The notes: generated by a model not told the origin, from the letters alone. 64,000 nt of DNA from Agathobaculum massiliense (GCF_900291975.1 NZ_OMPN01000001.1:2232001-2296000); one strand, 5' to 3'; shown: positions 47,486 to 57,236, numbered from the stretch's first letter. Program-made: numbers and translations.

Positions 47486-47794
47486 ATGAAAGTGTTAATC
47501 GACCGGTATGATCCGGATACCGGACTGCGGCGGACGGATACCTTTGAAGTCGAGAATTCAGCCTGTGAGGGTATGACGGTAATGGGGCTGCTTAACCATA
47601 TTTCGCTTCATTGTGATTCGACCCTGGCGTATTACCATCACAGCGTATGCGATCATGGTATTTGCGGACGGTGTACGCTGTCGGTAAATGGTAAGGTACG
47701 GCTTGCCTGTCTTACACCGGTAACCGGATATCAGGAACTCCATTTGGCACCGGCTGCAGGGCGTGTCGTAATACGGGATTTGGTGACAAAATAG
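47486..47794 (+). CDS. [2Fe-2S] ferredoxin-like electron-transfer subunit
   Basis: A 102-residue protein equal to the N-terminal plant-type ferredoxin domain of FrdB/SdhB. Cys55, Cys60, Cys63 and Cys75 (C-x4-C-x2-C-x11-C) bind the [2Fe-2S] cluster. The second half of FrdB, with [3Fe-4S] and [4Fe-4S] clusters, is absent, so it links the flavoprotein to some other electron carrier. GAAAGGGG before the ATG. Confidence 0.88.
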   Translation: MKVLIDRYDPDTGLRRTDTFEVENSACEGMTVMGLLNHISLHCDSTLAYYHHSVCDHGICGRCTLSVNGKVRLACLTPVTGYQELHLAPAAGRVVIRDLVTK

Positions 47795-47840
47795 ATCATT
47801 TCACAAAAAGATTAAGTGGGTATTAAAGGAGGAAAGTAGC

Positions 47841-49103
47841 ATGGCGAACCAGACACCGCAGAAAAACGTAGATGACTTTCAACTTCCAAAAGGCGGACTG
47901 ATTAAAAAGCTGTTGTATATCATGGCGTTTGTTGGACCGGCTTCCATGATTTGCTCCACTTCAATGGGACCTGGCACAGCAACATCCTGTATTCAGGCAG
48001 GCTCCTTGTTTGGTTATGACTTGTTGTGGGTGGTTGTTTTAAGTGGTATCATGTGCGGCGGCGTGGCGTATATCGGCGCAAAAGTAACAGCGATCTCCGG
48101 ACAGAATGTGTTCGACTTTATCCGGGGGAAAATCGGCAAGGTAGCCTCTACCATCCTGTTCATCGTTGTGCTGTGTACATGGTATATGGTTATTTATAGC
48201 CAGGGTTCCACAATGCGCCATTTAAACGATATCATGTTTGGCGAGCAGGCAGCATCCATCGTGTATGTGGTGACTATCCTGATTATCGCGTATTTGTATG
48301 TGGCCAGCTCAAATAACCGGATTATAAAAATCGCATCGGTCATGTGTACCCTGATGGCAATTATATTCTTTATCAATGTGTTTTTTGTCCGGCCGGATGC
48401 AGGACAGCTTGCGACCGGCATTATCCCCAAGCTGCCGTCCGGTGTAGAGCAGGCCGTCATTATCGCGGGTATAATCGGTGGTTCTGCGCCAGGCACCTCG
48501 GCGCTTTGGTATTCGTACTCGGTGAAAAATCAGAAATGGGATAAGCCCTCGGCGCTGGGCTTCATCAAATATGACCAGATCGTTTTTGCAACCATGTTTA
48601 CGATCTTCAGCCTTGGTATCTTCCTCTCCGGTGCAGCAGTGCTGCATCCTGCGGGGATTCAGGTGGATTCTGCTCTTGACGCAGCGAAAGCGATCGAACC
48701 GCTGGCAGGCTCCTTTGGTACTTATATTTTTGTTGCCGGCTTCTGGGGCGCGGTCTTTACTACAATCGGCGGTATGAGCACGTTGGCGTCTTACTGCATT
48801 AACTCATTGTGCCATATCAGTGAGGATAACTCGGATATCAAGGTCCGCCGGCTGATTCTGATCGGTATTGTTATTAGCCTGATCGGCGGCCTTTCGGGCG
48901 GCAATGCCATGAACCTGTTGGTCAATGTAATGGGCCTGCTGAATGTGGGTGGATTGGTGATCATCTGCATCCTGACATTCTTCACGAGCAGTAAAAAGTT
49001 TGCAGGTGAGTATAAGAACAAATGGTATACCACGCTGATGGGTATTATCATTCTGGCTTTTAATGTATATTCTGCCTGGACATATGTCGCGCGTTTCCTG
49101 TAA
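47841..49103 (+). CDS. Nramp-like transporter lacking metal-binding motifs
   Basis: A 420-residue, 11-helix permease of the Nramp type (LeuT fold), with STSMGPGTATSCIQAGSLFG and YDLLWVVV in helix 1 as in Nramp. The metal-binding DPGN is replaced by GPGT, and the helix-6 Met-Pro-His motif is replaced by GGSAPGTSALWYSYS. Asp, Asn and Met ligands are therefore missing, and transport of Mn2+ or Fe2+ is unlikely. Its place in the operon suggests that it imports the organic substrate, which is inference. AAAGGAGGAAAGTAGC before the ATG. Confidence 0.8.
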   Translation: MANQTPQKNVDDFQLPKGGLIKKLLYIMAFVGPASMICSTSMGPGTATSCIQAGSLFGYDLLWVVVLSGIMCGGVAYIGAKVTAISGQNVFDFIRGKIGKVASTILFIVVLCTWYMVIYSQGSTMRHLNDIMFGEQAASIVYVVTILIIAYLYVASSNNRIIKIASVMCTLMAIIFFINVFFVRPDAGQLATGIIPKLPSGVEQAVIIAGIIGGSAPGTSALWYSYSVKNQKWDKPSALGFIKYDQIVFATMFTIFSLGIFLSGAAVLHPAGIQVDSALDAAKAIEPLAGSFGTYIFVAGFWGAVFTTIGGMSTLASYCINSLCHISEDNSDIKVRRLILIGIVISLIGGLSGGNAMNLLVNVMGLLNVGGLVIICILTFFTSSKKFAGEYKNKWYTTLMGIIILAFNVYSAWTYVARFL

Positions 49104-49181
49104 TAATGTGTTTTGGGGATATCCTCATAGGACCCTCCTGTGAGGATATCCTTATCTGGAACAAAGAGAGGAAGATGAGGC

Positions 49182-49925
49182 TTGGAATTAGAAAAGCGGG
49201 TAGCAATTGTAACAGGGGCCAGCTCCGGCATTGGTGCGGTGATAGCCCGATTTTACCTGAACGAGGGTGCGTTCGTATATGGATGTGGTCTGGAGACGTG
49301 TGCGGATATCACAGATGAGAATTTTGCCTACCAGAAAGCGAATATTTGTGACGAGGTACAGGCCGCCGCGGTGGTAAAGGGTTGTCAGGAGAAATTTGGG
49401 CATGTCGATATTCTGGTTAATTGTGCAGGTGTGACGGGGATTGGCACAATCGATAATACATCGGTCGAAGAATTTCGACGCCAGTTTGAGATCAATGTAT
49501 TCGGTGTGTACACCATGACTAAAGCGGCGATCGACGCGATACGCTGCTCAGAGTATGCGGTAATTATCAATATCGTCTCCGAGCTGGGTGTGAAATGTAT
49601 CCCGGAACGGGTTGCATATTGCCCGTCCAAAGCGGCGGTGGAGATGCTGACCCGCTGCTTGGCAGTCGACTGTGGACCGAGGGTGCGCGTCAATGGTATT
49701 CTGCCCGGCCTGACAGAGACGCCGATGACAAAAATGCGCTATGAAAATGCTCCCGATCCGGAGGCGGAAAGGCAAAAAACACGTAACCGCTATATCCTGA
49801 AGCGGATGTGTACGCCGGAGGACGTGGCGAATGGCGCGGTATTCCTTGCCTCCGACCGTGCTTCGTTTATCACGGGCGATATGCTGGCGGTTTGCGGCGG
49901 CGGACAGTTTATAACTACCCAGTAA
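49182..49925 (+). CDS. short-chain dehydrogenase/reductase
   Basis: A 247-residue classical SDR with VTGASSGIGA near residue 9, VNCAG near 84, an IVSELG segment and catalytic YCPSK. The canonical Ser of SSxxG is shifted (NIVSEL). The start is TTG at 49182 behind GAGGAAGATGAGG, a modest site. It sits between the transporter and the M20 hydrolase in the MarR-led operon. Substrate unknown. Confidence 0.8.
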   Translation: MELEKRVAIVTGASSGIGAVIARFYLNEGAFVYGCGLETCADITDENFAYQKANICDEVQAAAVVKGCQEKFGHVDILVNCAGVTGIGTIDNTSVEEFRRQFEINVFGVYTMTKAAIDAIRCSEYAVIINIVSELGVKCIPERVAYCPSKAAVEMLTRCLAVDCGPRVRVNGILPGLTETPMTKMRYENAPDPEAERQKTRNRYILKRMCTPEDVANGAVFLASDRASFITGDMLAVCGGGQFITTQ

Positions 49926-49939
49926 ACAGGAGAAATGGT

Positions 49940-51118
49940 ATGAATATTTTGGAAGAGGCTGGGCGGCATCAGGAACGCCTGATTAGCCTGCGGCGTGATA
50001 TCCACCGGCATCCAGAATTGAGTTGGAAAGAAACCCGTACACAGGGCGTCATCTGCCGCGAGCTGGATGAGCTGGGAATTCCTTATGAAAAGGTGTGTGG
50101 TACGGGTGTGATCGCAGTGCTGCGGGGCGAGCGGTCTGGCCCAGTGGTAGGGCTTCGTGCGGATATGGATGCGCTGCCAATTACGGAAAAGGGAAAGGCA
50201 GAATATTCGTCTGAAAATCAGGGTGTCATGCATGCCTGTGGACACGATTGCCATGTTGCCATGCTCTTGGTGGCTGCACGGATTTTGAAAGCGCACGAAA
50301 ATGAGCTTTGCGGCACGATCAAGTTAATCTTTCAGCCGGCAGAGGAGGTAATAGAAGGGGCTCATGCGATGTATACGTTACCCCAGCTTGCAGATGTCGA
50401 GCAGATTTTTGGGGCTCATGTATGGATCGACCTTCCGGTCGGCATGATTTCGGCGGAGGTTGGCCCCCGCATGGCGAGCGCGGACAACATTTACCTGACG
50501 GTGGAAGGAAAAAGCGCACATGGTGCGCAGCCGCACCAGTCAGCCGATGCGATCGTGGCCGCCTGTGCAATTGTAAACGCCTTGCAGACCGTTGTGAGCC
50601 GTACCGTGGATCCGCTTGAGCCAGCCGTCGTGACGATCGGAACGATCGCCGGTGGAACCTCGTCGAATATTATTGCCAACGAGGTTAAGCTTTCGGGAAC
50701 GGTAAGATCGTTCCAGCCAGCGGTGCGCGACGCAGTGGAGCGGAGGCTGGAGCAAATCGCCTGCACGACCGCACAGGCCTATGGAACCACCTGCCGTTTT
50801 GAATACCGCCGCTGCACTCCTGCAACGATCAATGAAGCGGCATCGACCGAGATCGCGCGCAAAGCAGTCAAAACATTGTTCGGCGACAGCGCGCTTGCAC
50901 ATTTGAAAGAAACCACAGGTGGAGAGGATTTCGCATGGTTCCTGGAGCGGATACCGGGATGTTATGTATTCGTTGGCGCACGCAATGAGGAAACAGGAAA
51001 ATGCTGGCCCCATCATCATGAATGCTTTGATGTCGACGAACAGGCCTTGGTCAACGGCGCGGCCGTTCTGGCACAGGTCGGCTTGGATGCAGGTATGAAA
51101 AGGAGTGTGCAGAAATGA
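49940..51118 (+). CDS. M20 family amidohydrolase / N-acyl (N-carbamoyl) amino acid hydrolase-like
   Basis: A 392-residue binuclear-zinc hydrolase of the M20D group. Ligand motifs are GLRADMDALP, MHACGHDCHVAM, FQPAEEVIEGA and FGAHVW. The GKSAHGAQPHQSADA loop is in the dimerisation domain. The C-terminal TTGGEDFAWF carries a metal-binding His/Asp set with nearby HHHECFD. Members cleave N-acyl or N-carbamoyl amino acids. N-carbamoyl-L-cysteine is a plausible substrate in this operon. ATG at 49940 with AGGAGAAA; the longer upstream frame overlaps the SDR and is rejected. Confidence 0.88.
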   Translation: MNILEEAGRHQERLISLRRDIHRHPELSWKETRTQGVICRELDELGIPYEKVCGTGVIAVLRGERSGPVVGLRADMDALPITEKGKAEYSSENQGVMHACGHDCHVAMLLVAARILKAHENELCGTIKLIFQPAEEVIEGAHAMYTLPQLADVEQIFGAHVWIDLPVGMISAEVGPRMASADNIYLTVEGKSAHGAQPHQSADAIVAACAIVNALQTVVSRTVDPLEPAVVTIGTIAGGTSSNIIANEVKLSGTVRSFQPAVRDAVERRLEQIACTTAQAYGTTCRFEYRRCTPATINEAASTEIARKAVKTLFGDSALAHLKETTGGEDFAWFLERIPGCYVFVGARNEETGKCWPHHHECFDVDEQALVNGAAVLAQVGLDAGMKRSVQK

Positions 51119-51960
51119 GTGATAAGATCAACTTCTCGGCTGCGTTCAATAAAACCAAAGAAGAGCTTTTGTCGATGGATGAAACCGAATTTCGCGCCCG
51201 ATTCCGAGAACGCTGCCATCATACCATGGAGATACAGGTGTATGCGGCTGCATACCGGGGACGGACGCTGTCGGCGGATCAACCAAAAACCGCACGACTG
51301 TTTATGGAAGTCTGGCGGGAAAGAGGGTTGCCTGAAACTCTGCCTGAGTATGTATTTGCATCCAAGCTGTTATCGTTTGCTGAGGAATTGATACAAGGAG
51401 GAAACCTTGATTTGACGCCTTACGCGCCTGCTCCCCTATCTGAGGAGGCACGGCAAGGATTTGAGCGTGTCCTGTATGAGCGCCGTTCGGTGCGGGAATG
51501 GAGTGAGGAAAAAGTACCGGACGAGTTGATTAAGAAGGTGCTGAAAGCAGGGTTGTGGGCAGCACATGCATGCAATTTGCAGTCAATACGGTATCTTGTA
51601 ATTCGTGAAGAAAACTGTCCAGGCCTGTTCCGCGGAAGCGATATCCCAGGGGGGCCGGTACATATCGTGCTTTTACAGGATATGCGCGTGTACCGTGCCA
51701 ATCCAGTCATGCCAGAGAGCAACCAGCTTTTGGATGCCGGGGCCGCAGGGCAGAATCTTGTACTTGCCGCACATGCCTATGGGCTGGGCGGATGCTGGCT
51801 CACTTTCACAAGCGAGCAGATGAAACAGCGCATCAGGGAACATGTGGGATTGCCGGAGGAGATTCGAATGACGACCTATGTGGATGTAGGATTCCCAGAC
51901 CAATCACCATATCCGCCGCAGAGGATATCGGTAGAGGAAGCAGTTTTCCACTGGGAATGA
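51115..51960 (+). CDS. nitroreductase family protein with N-terminal extension
   Basis: A 281-residue FMN enzyme. The nitroreductase core starts near residue 115 (FERVLYERRSVREWSEEKVP) and includes WAAHACNLQSIRYLV, LLDAGAAGQNLVLAAHAYGL and GGCWL. The first ~110 residues (MDETEFRARFRERCHHTMEI) are an all-helical extension of unknown role, not usual in this family. ATGA overlap (51115-51118) with the M20 gene gives coupling. Confidence 0.85.
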   Translation: MSDKINFSAAFNKTKEELLSMDETEFRARFRERCHHTMEIQVYAAAYRGRTLSADQPKTARLFMEVWRERGLPETLPEYVFASKLLSFAEELIQGGNLDLTPYAPAPLSEEARQGFERVLYERRSVREWSEEKVPDELIKKVLKAGLWAAHACNLQSIRYLVIREENCPGLFRGSDIPGGPVHIVLLQDMRVYRANPVMPESNQLLDAGAAGQNLVLAAHAYGLGGCWLTFTSEQMKQRIREHVGLPEEIRMTTYVDVGFPDQSPYPPQRISVEEAVFHWE

Positions 51961-51981
51961 GAAATATTGGAGGAAGACGCT

Positions 51982-53256
51982 ATGGAGCGTAAGCTTTACG
52001 ACAACTACCTGGCGATATTGAAAAGCGAGTTGATGGTCGCGCTGGGCTGCACCGAACCAATCGCAATCGCCTATGCCGCAGCACGGGCACGTGAAACGCT
52101 GGGGAGTGAGCCGGCAGAATGCGTTGTGCGCTGCAGTGGAAATATTGTCAAGAACGTGATGGGCGTGACGGTCCCGAATTCAGGGGGGATGCGCGGGATA
52201 GACGTAGCGGCTGTGCTGGGTGTCGTAGGTGGGGATGCATCGCGTGAATTGCAGGTGCTGGAATCCGTGCGGCCAGAGCATATTGAAAGGACAAAGGCTT
52301 TGCTGCGGGCGGGTTTTTGCACCTGTACACTGGCCGAAGGGGTAGAAAATCTATATGTTGAAGTCCGGTTGACTGATACGGAGGGACATTGGGCGTCGGT
52401 GGAAGTAAAAGACCGGCATAATCATATCACGCAAATCTGCAAGGACGGTGACATCTTATTTTCTGATGGAGCGCTTCAACAAGATAGCGAACAGGCCGGA
52501 GATAAATCGCTTCTTACCGTAAAAAATATTCTGGAGTTTGCGGACACAGTCCGATTTGCAGATATCGAGGAGATAATCGGAAGGCAGGTGGAATGCAACA
52601 CCGCGATTTCTCAAGAGGGGCTTAAAGGAAGCTATGGTGCACAAACTGGCCGTGTGCTGCTGGAGACGGGAAGAGCGGACCTACATACGAGAGCGAAAGC
52701 GGCAGCGGCAGCGGGTAGCGATGCACGCATGAGTGGATGTCCCTTACCAGTAGTAATTAACTCTGGGAGCGGAAACCAAGGTATCACAATTACTATGCCG
52801 CTGGTGGAATATGCCAAAGCCTATAGTATTGGTAAGGAGCGCCTGTACCGCTCTCTGGCGGCGGCTAATTTGATTGCAATCCATCAGAAAAAGTATATTG
52901 GAAGTCTATCCGCCTATTGTGGAGCGGTCAGTGCAGCCTGTGGAGCAGGGGCTGGGATTGCTTATATGCTTGGTGGGTCATATGAACTGGTATCGTGGAC
53001 GATCACAAATACGATTGCAACGATTGGCGGCATGGTGTGTGACGGTGCGAAATCCTCCTGTGCGACAAAAATCGCCTCTGCGGTAGAGTGTGCGCTGCTT
53101 GGCCTTGATATGGCCAAAAAGGGGCATGTATTTCAACCGGGAGAAGGTATTGTAAAAGATACAGTTGAGAAAACAATAGAGAGTATGGGACGTGTAGGAC
53201 GCGTGGGTATGCACGAAACCGACATTGAAATACTCCATATTATGATGGGGAAATAA
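51982..53256 (+). CDS. L-cysteine desulfidase family protein (CdsB/CyuA, UPF0597)
   Basis: A 424-residue homologue of YhaM/CyuA and of archaeal L-cysteine desulfidase, which cleaves L-cysteine to pyruvate, ammonia and sulfide with a [4Fe-4S] cluster. Hallmarks are Cys23 in LGCTEPIAIAYAAA, VKNVMGVTVPNSGGMRGI, NSGSGNQGITI, YCGAVSAACGAGAG and MVCDGAKSSCATK, the family positions of the cluster Cys. GGAGGAAGACGCT before the ATG at 51982. Last gene of the operon. Confidence 0.9.
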   Translation: MERKLYDNYLAILKSELMVALGCTEPIAIAYAAARARETLGSEPAECVVRCSGNIVKNVMGVTVPNSGGMRGIDVAAVLGVVGGDASRELQVLESVRPEHIERTKALLRAGFCTCTLAEGVENLYVEVRLTDTEGHWASVEVKDRHNHITQICKDGDILFSDGALQQDSEQAGDKSLLTVKNILEFADTVRFADIEEIIGRQVECNTAISQEGLKGSYGAQTGRVLLETGRADLHTRAKAAAAAGSDARMSGCPLPVVINSGSGNQGITITMPLVEYAKAYSIGKERLYRSLAAANLIAIHQKKYIGSLSAYCGAVSAACGAGAGIAYMLGGSYELVSWTITNTIATIGGMVCDGAKSSCATKIASAVECALLGLDMAKKGHVFQPGEGIVKDTVEKTIESMGRVGRVGMHETDIEILHIMMGK

Positions 53257-53270
53257 ATACAACAGATATA

Positions 53271-53308
53271 TGGAAAAGACCGGATGCTTGCGCTTCCGGT
53301 CTTTTCCA
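53271..53308 (+). terminator. terminator of the cysteine-derivative operon
   Basis: Stem GGAAAAGACCGGA / TCCGGTCTTTTCC with a 10-nt loop; the U-run lies within the right arm. Confidence 0.75.
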
Positions 53309-53310
53309 TG

Positions 53311-53960
53311 TGTAAGTATTGTCGGTAAAAAAGGTGCGCAAAAGTTTGAAATAGGTCGGGGAAAAAAGAGACGTTATCAACACCAGAAAAACAGGTGCCC
53401 TTAGTTTGGCGAAGACTAAAGGCGGTAGCGGAAATTAAGAAGGGTTCAGGTAGATTATATCAAAGACTAAGTCTGCGAGAAATATCACGGAGGGCGGGAT
53501 AAAGTTTTCAGACGGTACAGAAATATTGCATATCAGGAAAACTTGAGCGTAAAGGAACTGTATGGACAAAAGGCTGGGAGGGGACAGAAAGCTGACTCGA
53601 AAACATCGTCACACAGTGATGCAGATCTATTGCCGTCTGGTGGATGAGTGAGGAATACAGAGCCAAAGCTCGCAACTCGTGCAGATCGAACATCTAAAAT
53701 ACGTCCTGAGGTGGCGAGACTGCAGCCCATGCGATTGGTATGGCGTATGGATGCAGGGCTGGTATTTTCATCAGCACAGGGTCTCCATACAGGGGGGAAT
53801 ATTATTGTGTGGATAGCCCTCTTCAGATATCAGTGCGGCAAGTAAAACGCCATGTTTCACCGCGGGATATGCCAGTGAGTCTGCTTGTGGATGGTTAAGT
53901 ATCCATTCAAAGTTATCATTGAAATATCCTGCTCTTGTGTGAACTCCTGAAATTTGCTCC
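53311..53960. other. degenerate spacer DNA
   Basis: About 650 bp without an intact gene. Short open pieces exist on both strands but none has a ribosome site plus a recognisable domain. The composition resembles decayed coding DNA. It separates the operon terminator from an IS66 fragment. Confidence 0.5.
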
Positions 53961-53964
53961 TTTT

Positions 53965-54252
53965 TTAGTCTTTTTTCAGAATCTGAAGAGTAGTTTTATC
54001 CGCATACAGGACTTCCGCCTGCATAAGTCTGCGGTGCATTTCATCGCAGATTGGTGCCCACCGGTCATCCGTTGCGCGAAGTATCCAGATGGTCATGGTT
54101 TGCCGCGAAAAACTAATATTAGAACTATTTGGATCCTGCTCTTGGCGATAAAGAGGGGATGCCCTTACAAACTTCTGCACCATGATATGATCAATCGCTT
54201 CCGGCGAAGAAAAGCGGCTCAGTATCACGGCTGAAATCTTCTTCTTTTTCAT
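53965..54252 (-). pseudogene. IS66 family transposase fragment
   Basis: A 95-residue remnant of the central part of an IS66 transposase (TnpC). SPEAIDHIMVQKFVRASPLY, SRQTMTIWILRATDDRWAPI and EVLYADKTTLQIL align with the family's SP-x-AIAHIM...LYRQEQ, SRQT-x-W and EVLHADETT motifs; the Glu of DET is replaced by Lys. The N- and C-terminal parts are missing, and no IS ends are seen. Dead element. Confidence 0.8.
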
Positions 54253-54354
54253 GCTCGGCGTTTCCGTTGACTCAACCCTATATTCCTAGAAAGCGTTTGT
54301 AGACAAAATATTGGTGTTCTAAGAAAAGCAGAGACGCCTCCTCTGCCTTTTTGC

Positions 54355-57009
54355 TTATTTATGGTTGCTTTTTTTTATTATTTTCGCAATTTCCACTTGA
54401 AGAATTGACATAAGGGACAGGCACGCCACAATTAACCATTGAGTGCCATCCAACCTGGTCAGTTGGAACGAACTTTGAAGCGTAGGCACAAATAGAATAC
54501 ACGCCATCAGAATTGCAGAGGCAACAAAGGAAAGGATCAGCCAGGGATTGATTCCCTCGTCTCGCACCCAAATCGGCTCTGTGTTTGAGCGCTGGTTAAA
54601 AGCTCGCAGCATCTGTGAAAATGCCAGCACAGAGAAAGCCATTGTCTGGCCGGTCACATGACTACCTATGCTTGCACCAATCCAGTAAGCACAGATGGTC
54701 ATAGCCGCCACAAAGATACCCTGTGTAATAACACGGCGCACCAGATCTTTTTCAAACAAAGTGCCTGATTTTACCGGCTTATGATTCATAATATTTTTGC
54801 TGGCCGGATCAATGCCCAGTGCCAATGCAGGCAATGTAGCTGTGGCGAGGTTTACCCACAAAATGTGTACGGCCAGAAGCGGTGCAGCCCAGTTAAACAG
54901 GGTTGCAATAAACAAAGTCAGGATTTCCGCTATATTACCGACCAGTAGGAACTGAATCACCTTTTGGATATTGCGGTAAACACGACGACCTTCCTTGATG
55001 GCACAAGCGATGGTGGTAAAGCTGTCATCCAGCAAGATCATGTCAGCGGCATCTTTTGCCACGTCTGTGCCGGTGACACCCATTGCTACTCCTATATCTG
55101 CTGCTTTCAGGGCAGGAGAATCGTTGACGCCATCGCCTGTCATAGCCACTACTTCACCGGAGCGTTTCAAACTCTGGATGATACGGAGTTTATCCGAAGG
55201 GGATACACGGGCGAATACAGTTGTTGTTTTCACCGCATCGTCTAATTCATCATCCGTCATCGCATCCAGATCCTCAACGGATATGACCGTATTACCTTTC
55301 CGGTAAATATCTAATTCCTTTGCAATGGTAAGAGCAGTCGCCTTGTGGTCGCCGGTGATCATAATTGTTCGGATACCTGCTCGTCGGCAGATGCGCACAG
55401 AGTCGGCTACCTCTTTGCGAGGGGGGTCAATCATTCCGGCCACGCCGATAAAGGTCATGTCAAACTCTACACTTTCGTCGTCATCAGACGGCAGTATTGG
55501 GAGTATTCGCATGGCAAAACCAAGCACACGCAGTGCATTTTTCGACATGGAAAGACAAAGTCCTGCTATGTTATCCCGATCGGCTTCTGTAATAAAACGT
55601 ACACCCTCTGATGTGAGAATATGTGTGCATAGTGGGAGCATTTCATCCACTGCGCCCTTAGTATAAGAGGTCCACTTTCCATTGATGCGGTGAACCGTGG
55701 TCATTCTTTTTCGTTCTGAATCAAACGGTTGCTCAAATACACGAGGATATTTATCCTCAAGCTCTTCATGATCGATTCCGAATGCCCGCGCCATATAAAT
55801 CAGCGCACCTTCGGTAGGGTCGCCGATGACCGCTCCCTTTCTGCCCGGGTCAATACTGGCATCGTTGCAGAGCGCTGATGCATAAACCAATTCCCTATAT
55901 ACTTCGGGATGCTGTTTTGCAACACTTTCAACTGGAGTGGTTGTGCCGGTTTCAAAATCCCCGTTGACTGCAATATGAGTTACCGTCATTTTATTGAGGG
56001 TAAGAGTACCGGTTTTATCAGAACAAATGACAGTGGCGTTGCCAAGAGTTTCTACTGCGGGTAATTTGCGAATCAATGCATTTTGCTTCGCCATACGTTG
56101 TACGCCTAAAGCCATCACAATAGTAGCTGTGGCAGGCAAGCCTTCTGGAATGATGGAAATCGCCAATGAAATTGCAAGAAGAAACTGTGGAATCAACGGA
56201 CGGTGATAAAAAGTGCCGATAGCGAAAATCAGGGTGCAGATAATTAGGCCAACAACAGTCAAGGTCTTACCAACCGCATTTAGCTTGCGTTTTAAGGGCG
56301 TATCCATATCGTCCTGATTGTCCAGCAGACCGGCAATATTACCCACCTCAGTATCCATGCCGGTGGCTACTACAACTCCAGCCGCTCGCCCGTATGTGAC
56401 AATGGAGGAGGCGTACGCCATATTGCTGCGGTCCCCCAAGGGACAGACTTCTGGCAGTATGTTTTCCGCATCCTTCTCGGAGGGTACAGACTCCCCTGTC
56501 AAAGAAGCCTCCTGAACCTTTAAGTTTGCAGAATCAATCAAGCGCAGATCCGCCGGAACCATATCTCCATCGCCAAGTATTACAATGTCACCCACTACCA
56601 GTTCGCTGGCGGAAATGACGCTCTCTTCGCCTTGACGTAATACACGGGCTGTGGGGGTGCTCATATTGCGCAGTGCTTCCAGAGAGGATTGCGCTTTCTT
56701 TTCCTGCACAATGCCGATGATGGCGTTGAAAATAACAATGGTAAAGATTACAGCCGCCTCCGTCCACTCCTGTAAGATTGCGGAAAAAGCAGCCGCGCCG
56801 ATGAGGATAAGTACCATCGGGTCAAGGATTTGCGCTTTCAGCATTTGCGGGATTGTTTTTGGCGGTTTCGAGCACAGCTCATTGCGCCCATTTTTTCTTA
56901 ACCTTTCGACAGCCTCGGCATCAGCCAATCCCTTCTCGGAGGTATGTAGAGCCTGATAGACCTCCGTAAGTTTCAGTGTGTGCCAAGGTGTCTGCCTGTG
57001 TCGATCCAT
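54355..57009 (-). CDS. cation-transporting P-type ATPase (Ca2+ type)
   Basis: An 884-residue P2-type ATPase that exports Ca2+ or a related cation. Conserved elements are [18 protein letters not shown] (actuator), [12 protein letters not shown] (helix 4 cation site), [10 protein letters not shown] with phosphorylated Asp331, [10 protein letters not shown] in the nucleotide domain, and [20 protein letters not shown]. Ten membrane segments. Controlled by a leader with peptide and terminator (57085-57200). Clean AGGAGTGATTGATCCTTT before the ATG. Base composition is lower in GC than the left half of the window. Confidence 0.95.
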   Translation of the reverse strand: MDRHRQTPWHTLKLTEVYQALHTSEKGLADAEAVERLRKNGRNELCSKPPKTIPQMLKAQILDPMVLILIGAAAFSAILQEWTEAAVIFTIVIFNAIIGIVQEKKAQSSLEALRNMSTPTARVLRQGEESVISASELVVGDIVILGDGDMVPADLRLIDSANLKVQEASLTGESVPSEKDAENILPEVCPLGDRSNMAYASSIVTYGRAAGVVVATGMDTEVGNIAGLLDNQDDMDTPLKRKLNAVGKTLTVVGLIICTLIFAIGTFYHRPLIPQFLLAISLAISIIPEGLPATATIVMALGVQRMAKQNALIRKLPAVETLGNATVICSDKTGTLTLNKMTVTHIAVNGDFETGTTTPVESVAKQHPEVYRELVYASALCNDASIDPGRKGAVIGDPTEGALIYMARAFGIDHEELEDKYPRVFEQPFDSERKRMTTVHRINGKWTSYTKGAVDEMLPLCTHILTSEGVRFITEADRDNIAGLCLSMSKNALRVLGFAMRILPILPSDDDESVEFDMTFIGVAGMIDPPRKEVADSVRICRRAGIRTIMITGDHKATALTIAKELDIYRKGNTVISVEDLDAMTDDELDDAVKTTTVFARVSPSDKLRIIQSLKRSGEVVAMTGDGVNDSPALKAADIGVAMGVTGTDVAKDAADMILLDDSFTTIACAIKEGRRVYRNIQKVIQFLLVGNIAEILTLFIATLFNWAAPLLAVHILWVNLATATLPALALGIDPASKNIMNHKPVKSGTLFEKDLVRRVITQGIFVAAMTICAYWIGASIGSHVTGQTMAFSVLAFSQMLRAFNQRSNTEPIWVRDEGINPWLILSFVASAILMACILFVPTLQSSFQLTRLDGTQWLIVACLSLMSILQVEIAKIIKKSNHK

Positions 57010-57084
57010 AAAGGATCAATCACTCCTTTCTTTGATAAAATTGATATTCTGACCGCCTTTCAGCGGTGATCAGCAAACAGAAAT

Positions 57085-57132
57085 ACAAAAAGGCATAGCC
57101 TGCTATCTAACGATTAGACGCAGGTTATGCCT
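57085..57132 (-). terminator. leader attenuator of the P-type ATPase gene
   Basis: On the minus strand: AGGCATAACCTGC...GCAGGCTATGCCT with one U.G pair, then TTTTTG. It lies between the promoter and the ATPase. Its left arm encodes the last residues of the leader peptide, whose stop codon falls in the loop, so ribosome position should decide whether the hairpin forms. Confidence 0.75.
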
Positions 57133-57200
57133 ATATTAACGATATTCAGTTTACAGCAAATATTACTTCGGTCAGCGTCGCTACTGTCGGCGTCGTCCAT
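57114..57200 (-). CDS. acidic leader peptide of the P-type ATPase gene
   Basis: A 28-residue peptide starting MDDADSSDADRSN; five of the first ten residues are Asp. AAAGGATTG lies about 13 nt before the ATG. N-terminal acidic runs can make ribosomes fall off when Mg2+ is low (shown for the E. coli MgtL leader), and P-type ATPase leaders of this kind sense divalent cations. The peptide's end overlaps the terminator arm. That the peptide is made and acts as a sensor is inference. Confidence 0.5.
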   Translation of the reverse strand: MDDADSSDADRSNICCKLNIVNIGITCV

Positions 57201-57236
57201 GATAGTTCTTTCAATCCTTTTTTTCAATCTTTCAAA

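Noticed and set aside
49808-49939. 44-residue N-terminal extension of the M20 hydrolase
   Set aside because: It overlaps the SDR gene and is a shadow; the ATG at 49940 has a ribosome site and fits the family start.
57010-57235. yybP-ykoY (Mn2+) riboswitch in the ATPase leader
   Set aside because: The conserved loops of that class were not found; the promoter-peptide-terminator layout explains the leader better.
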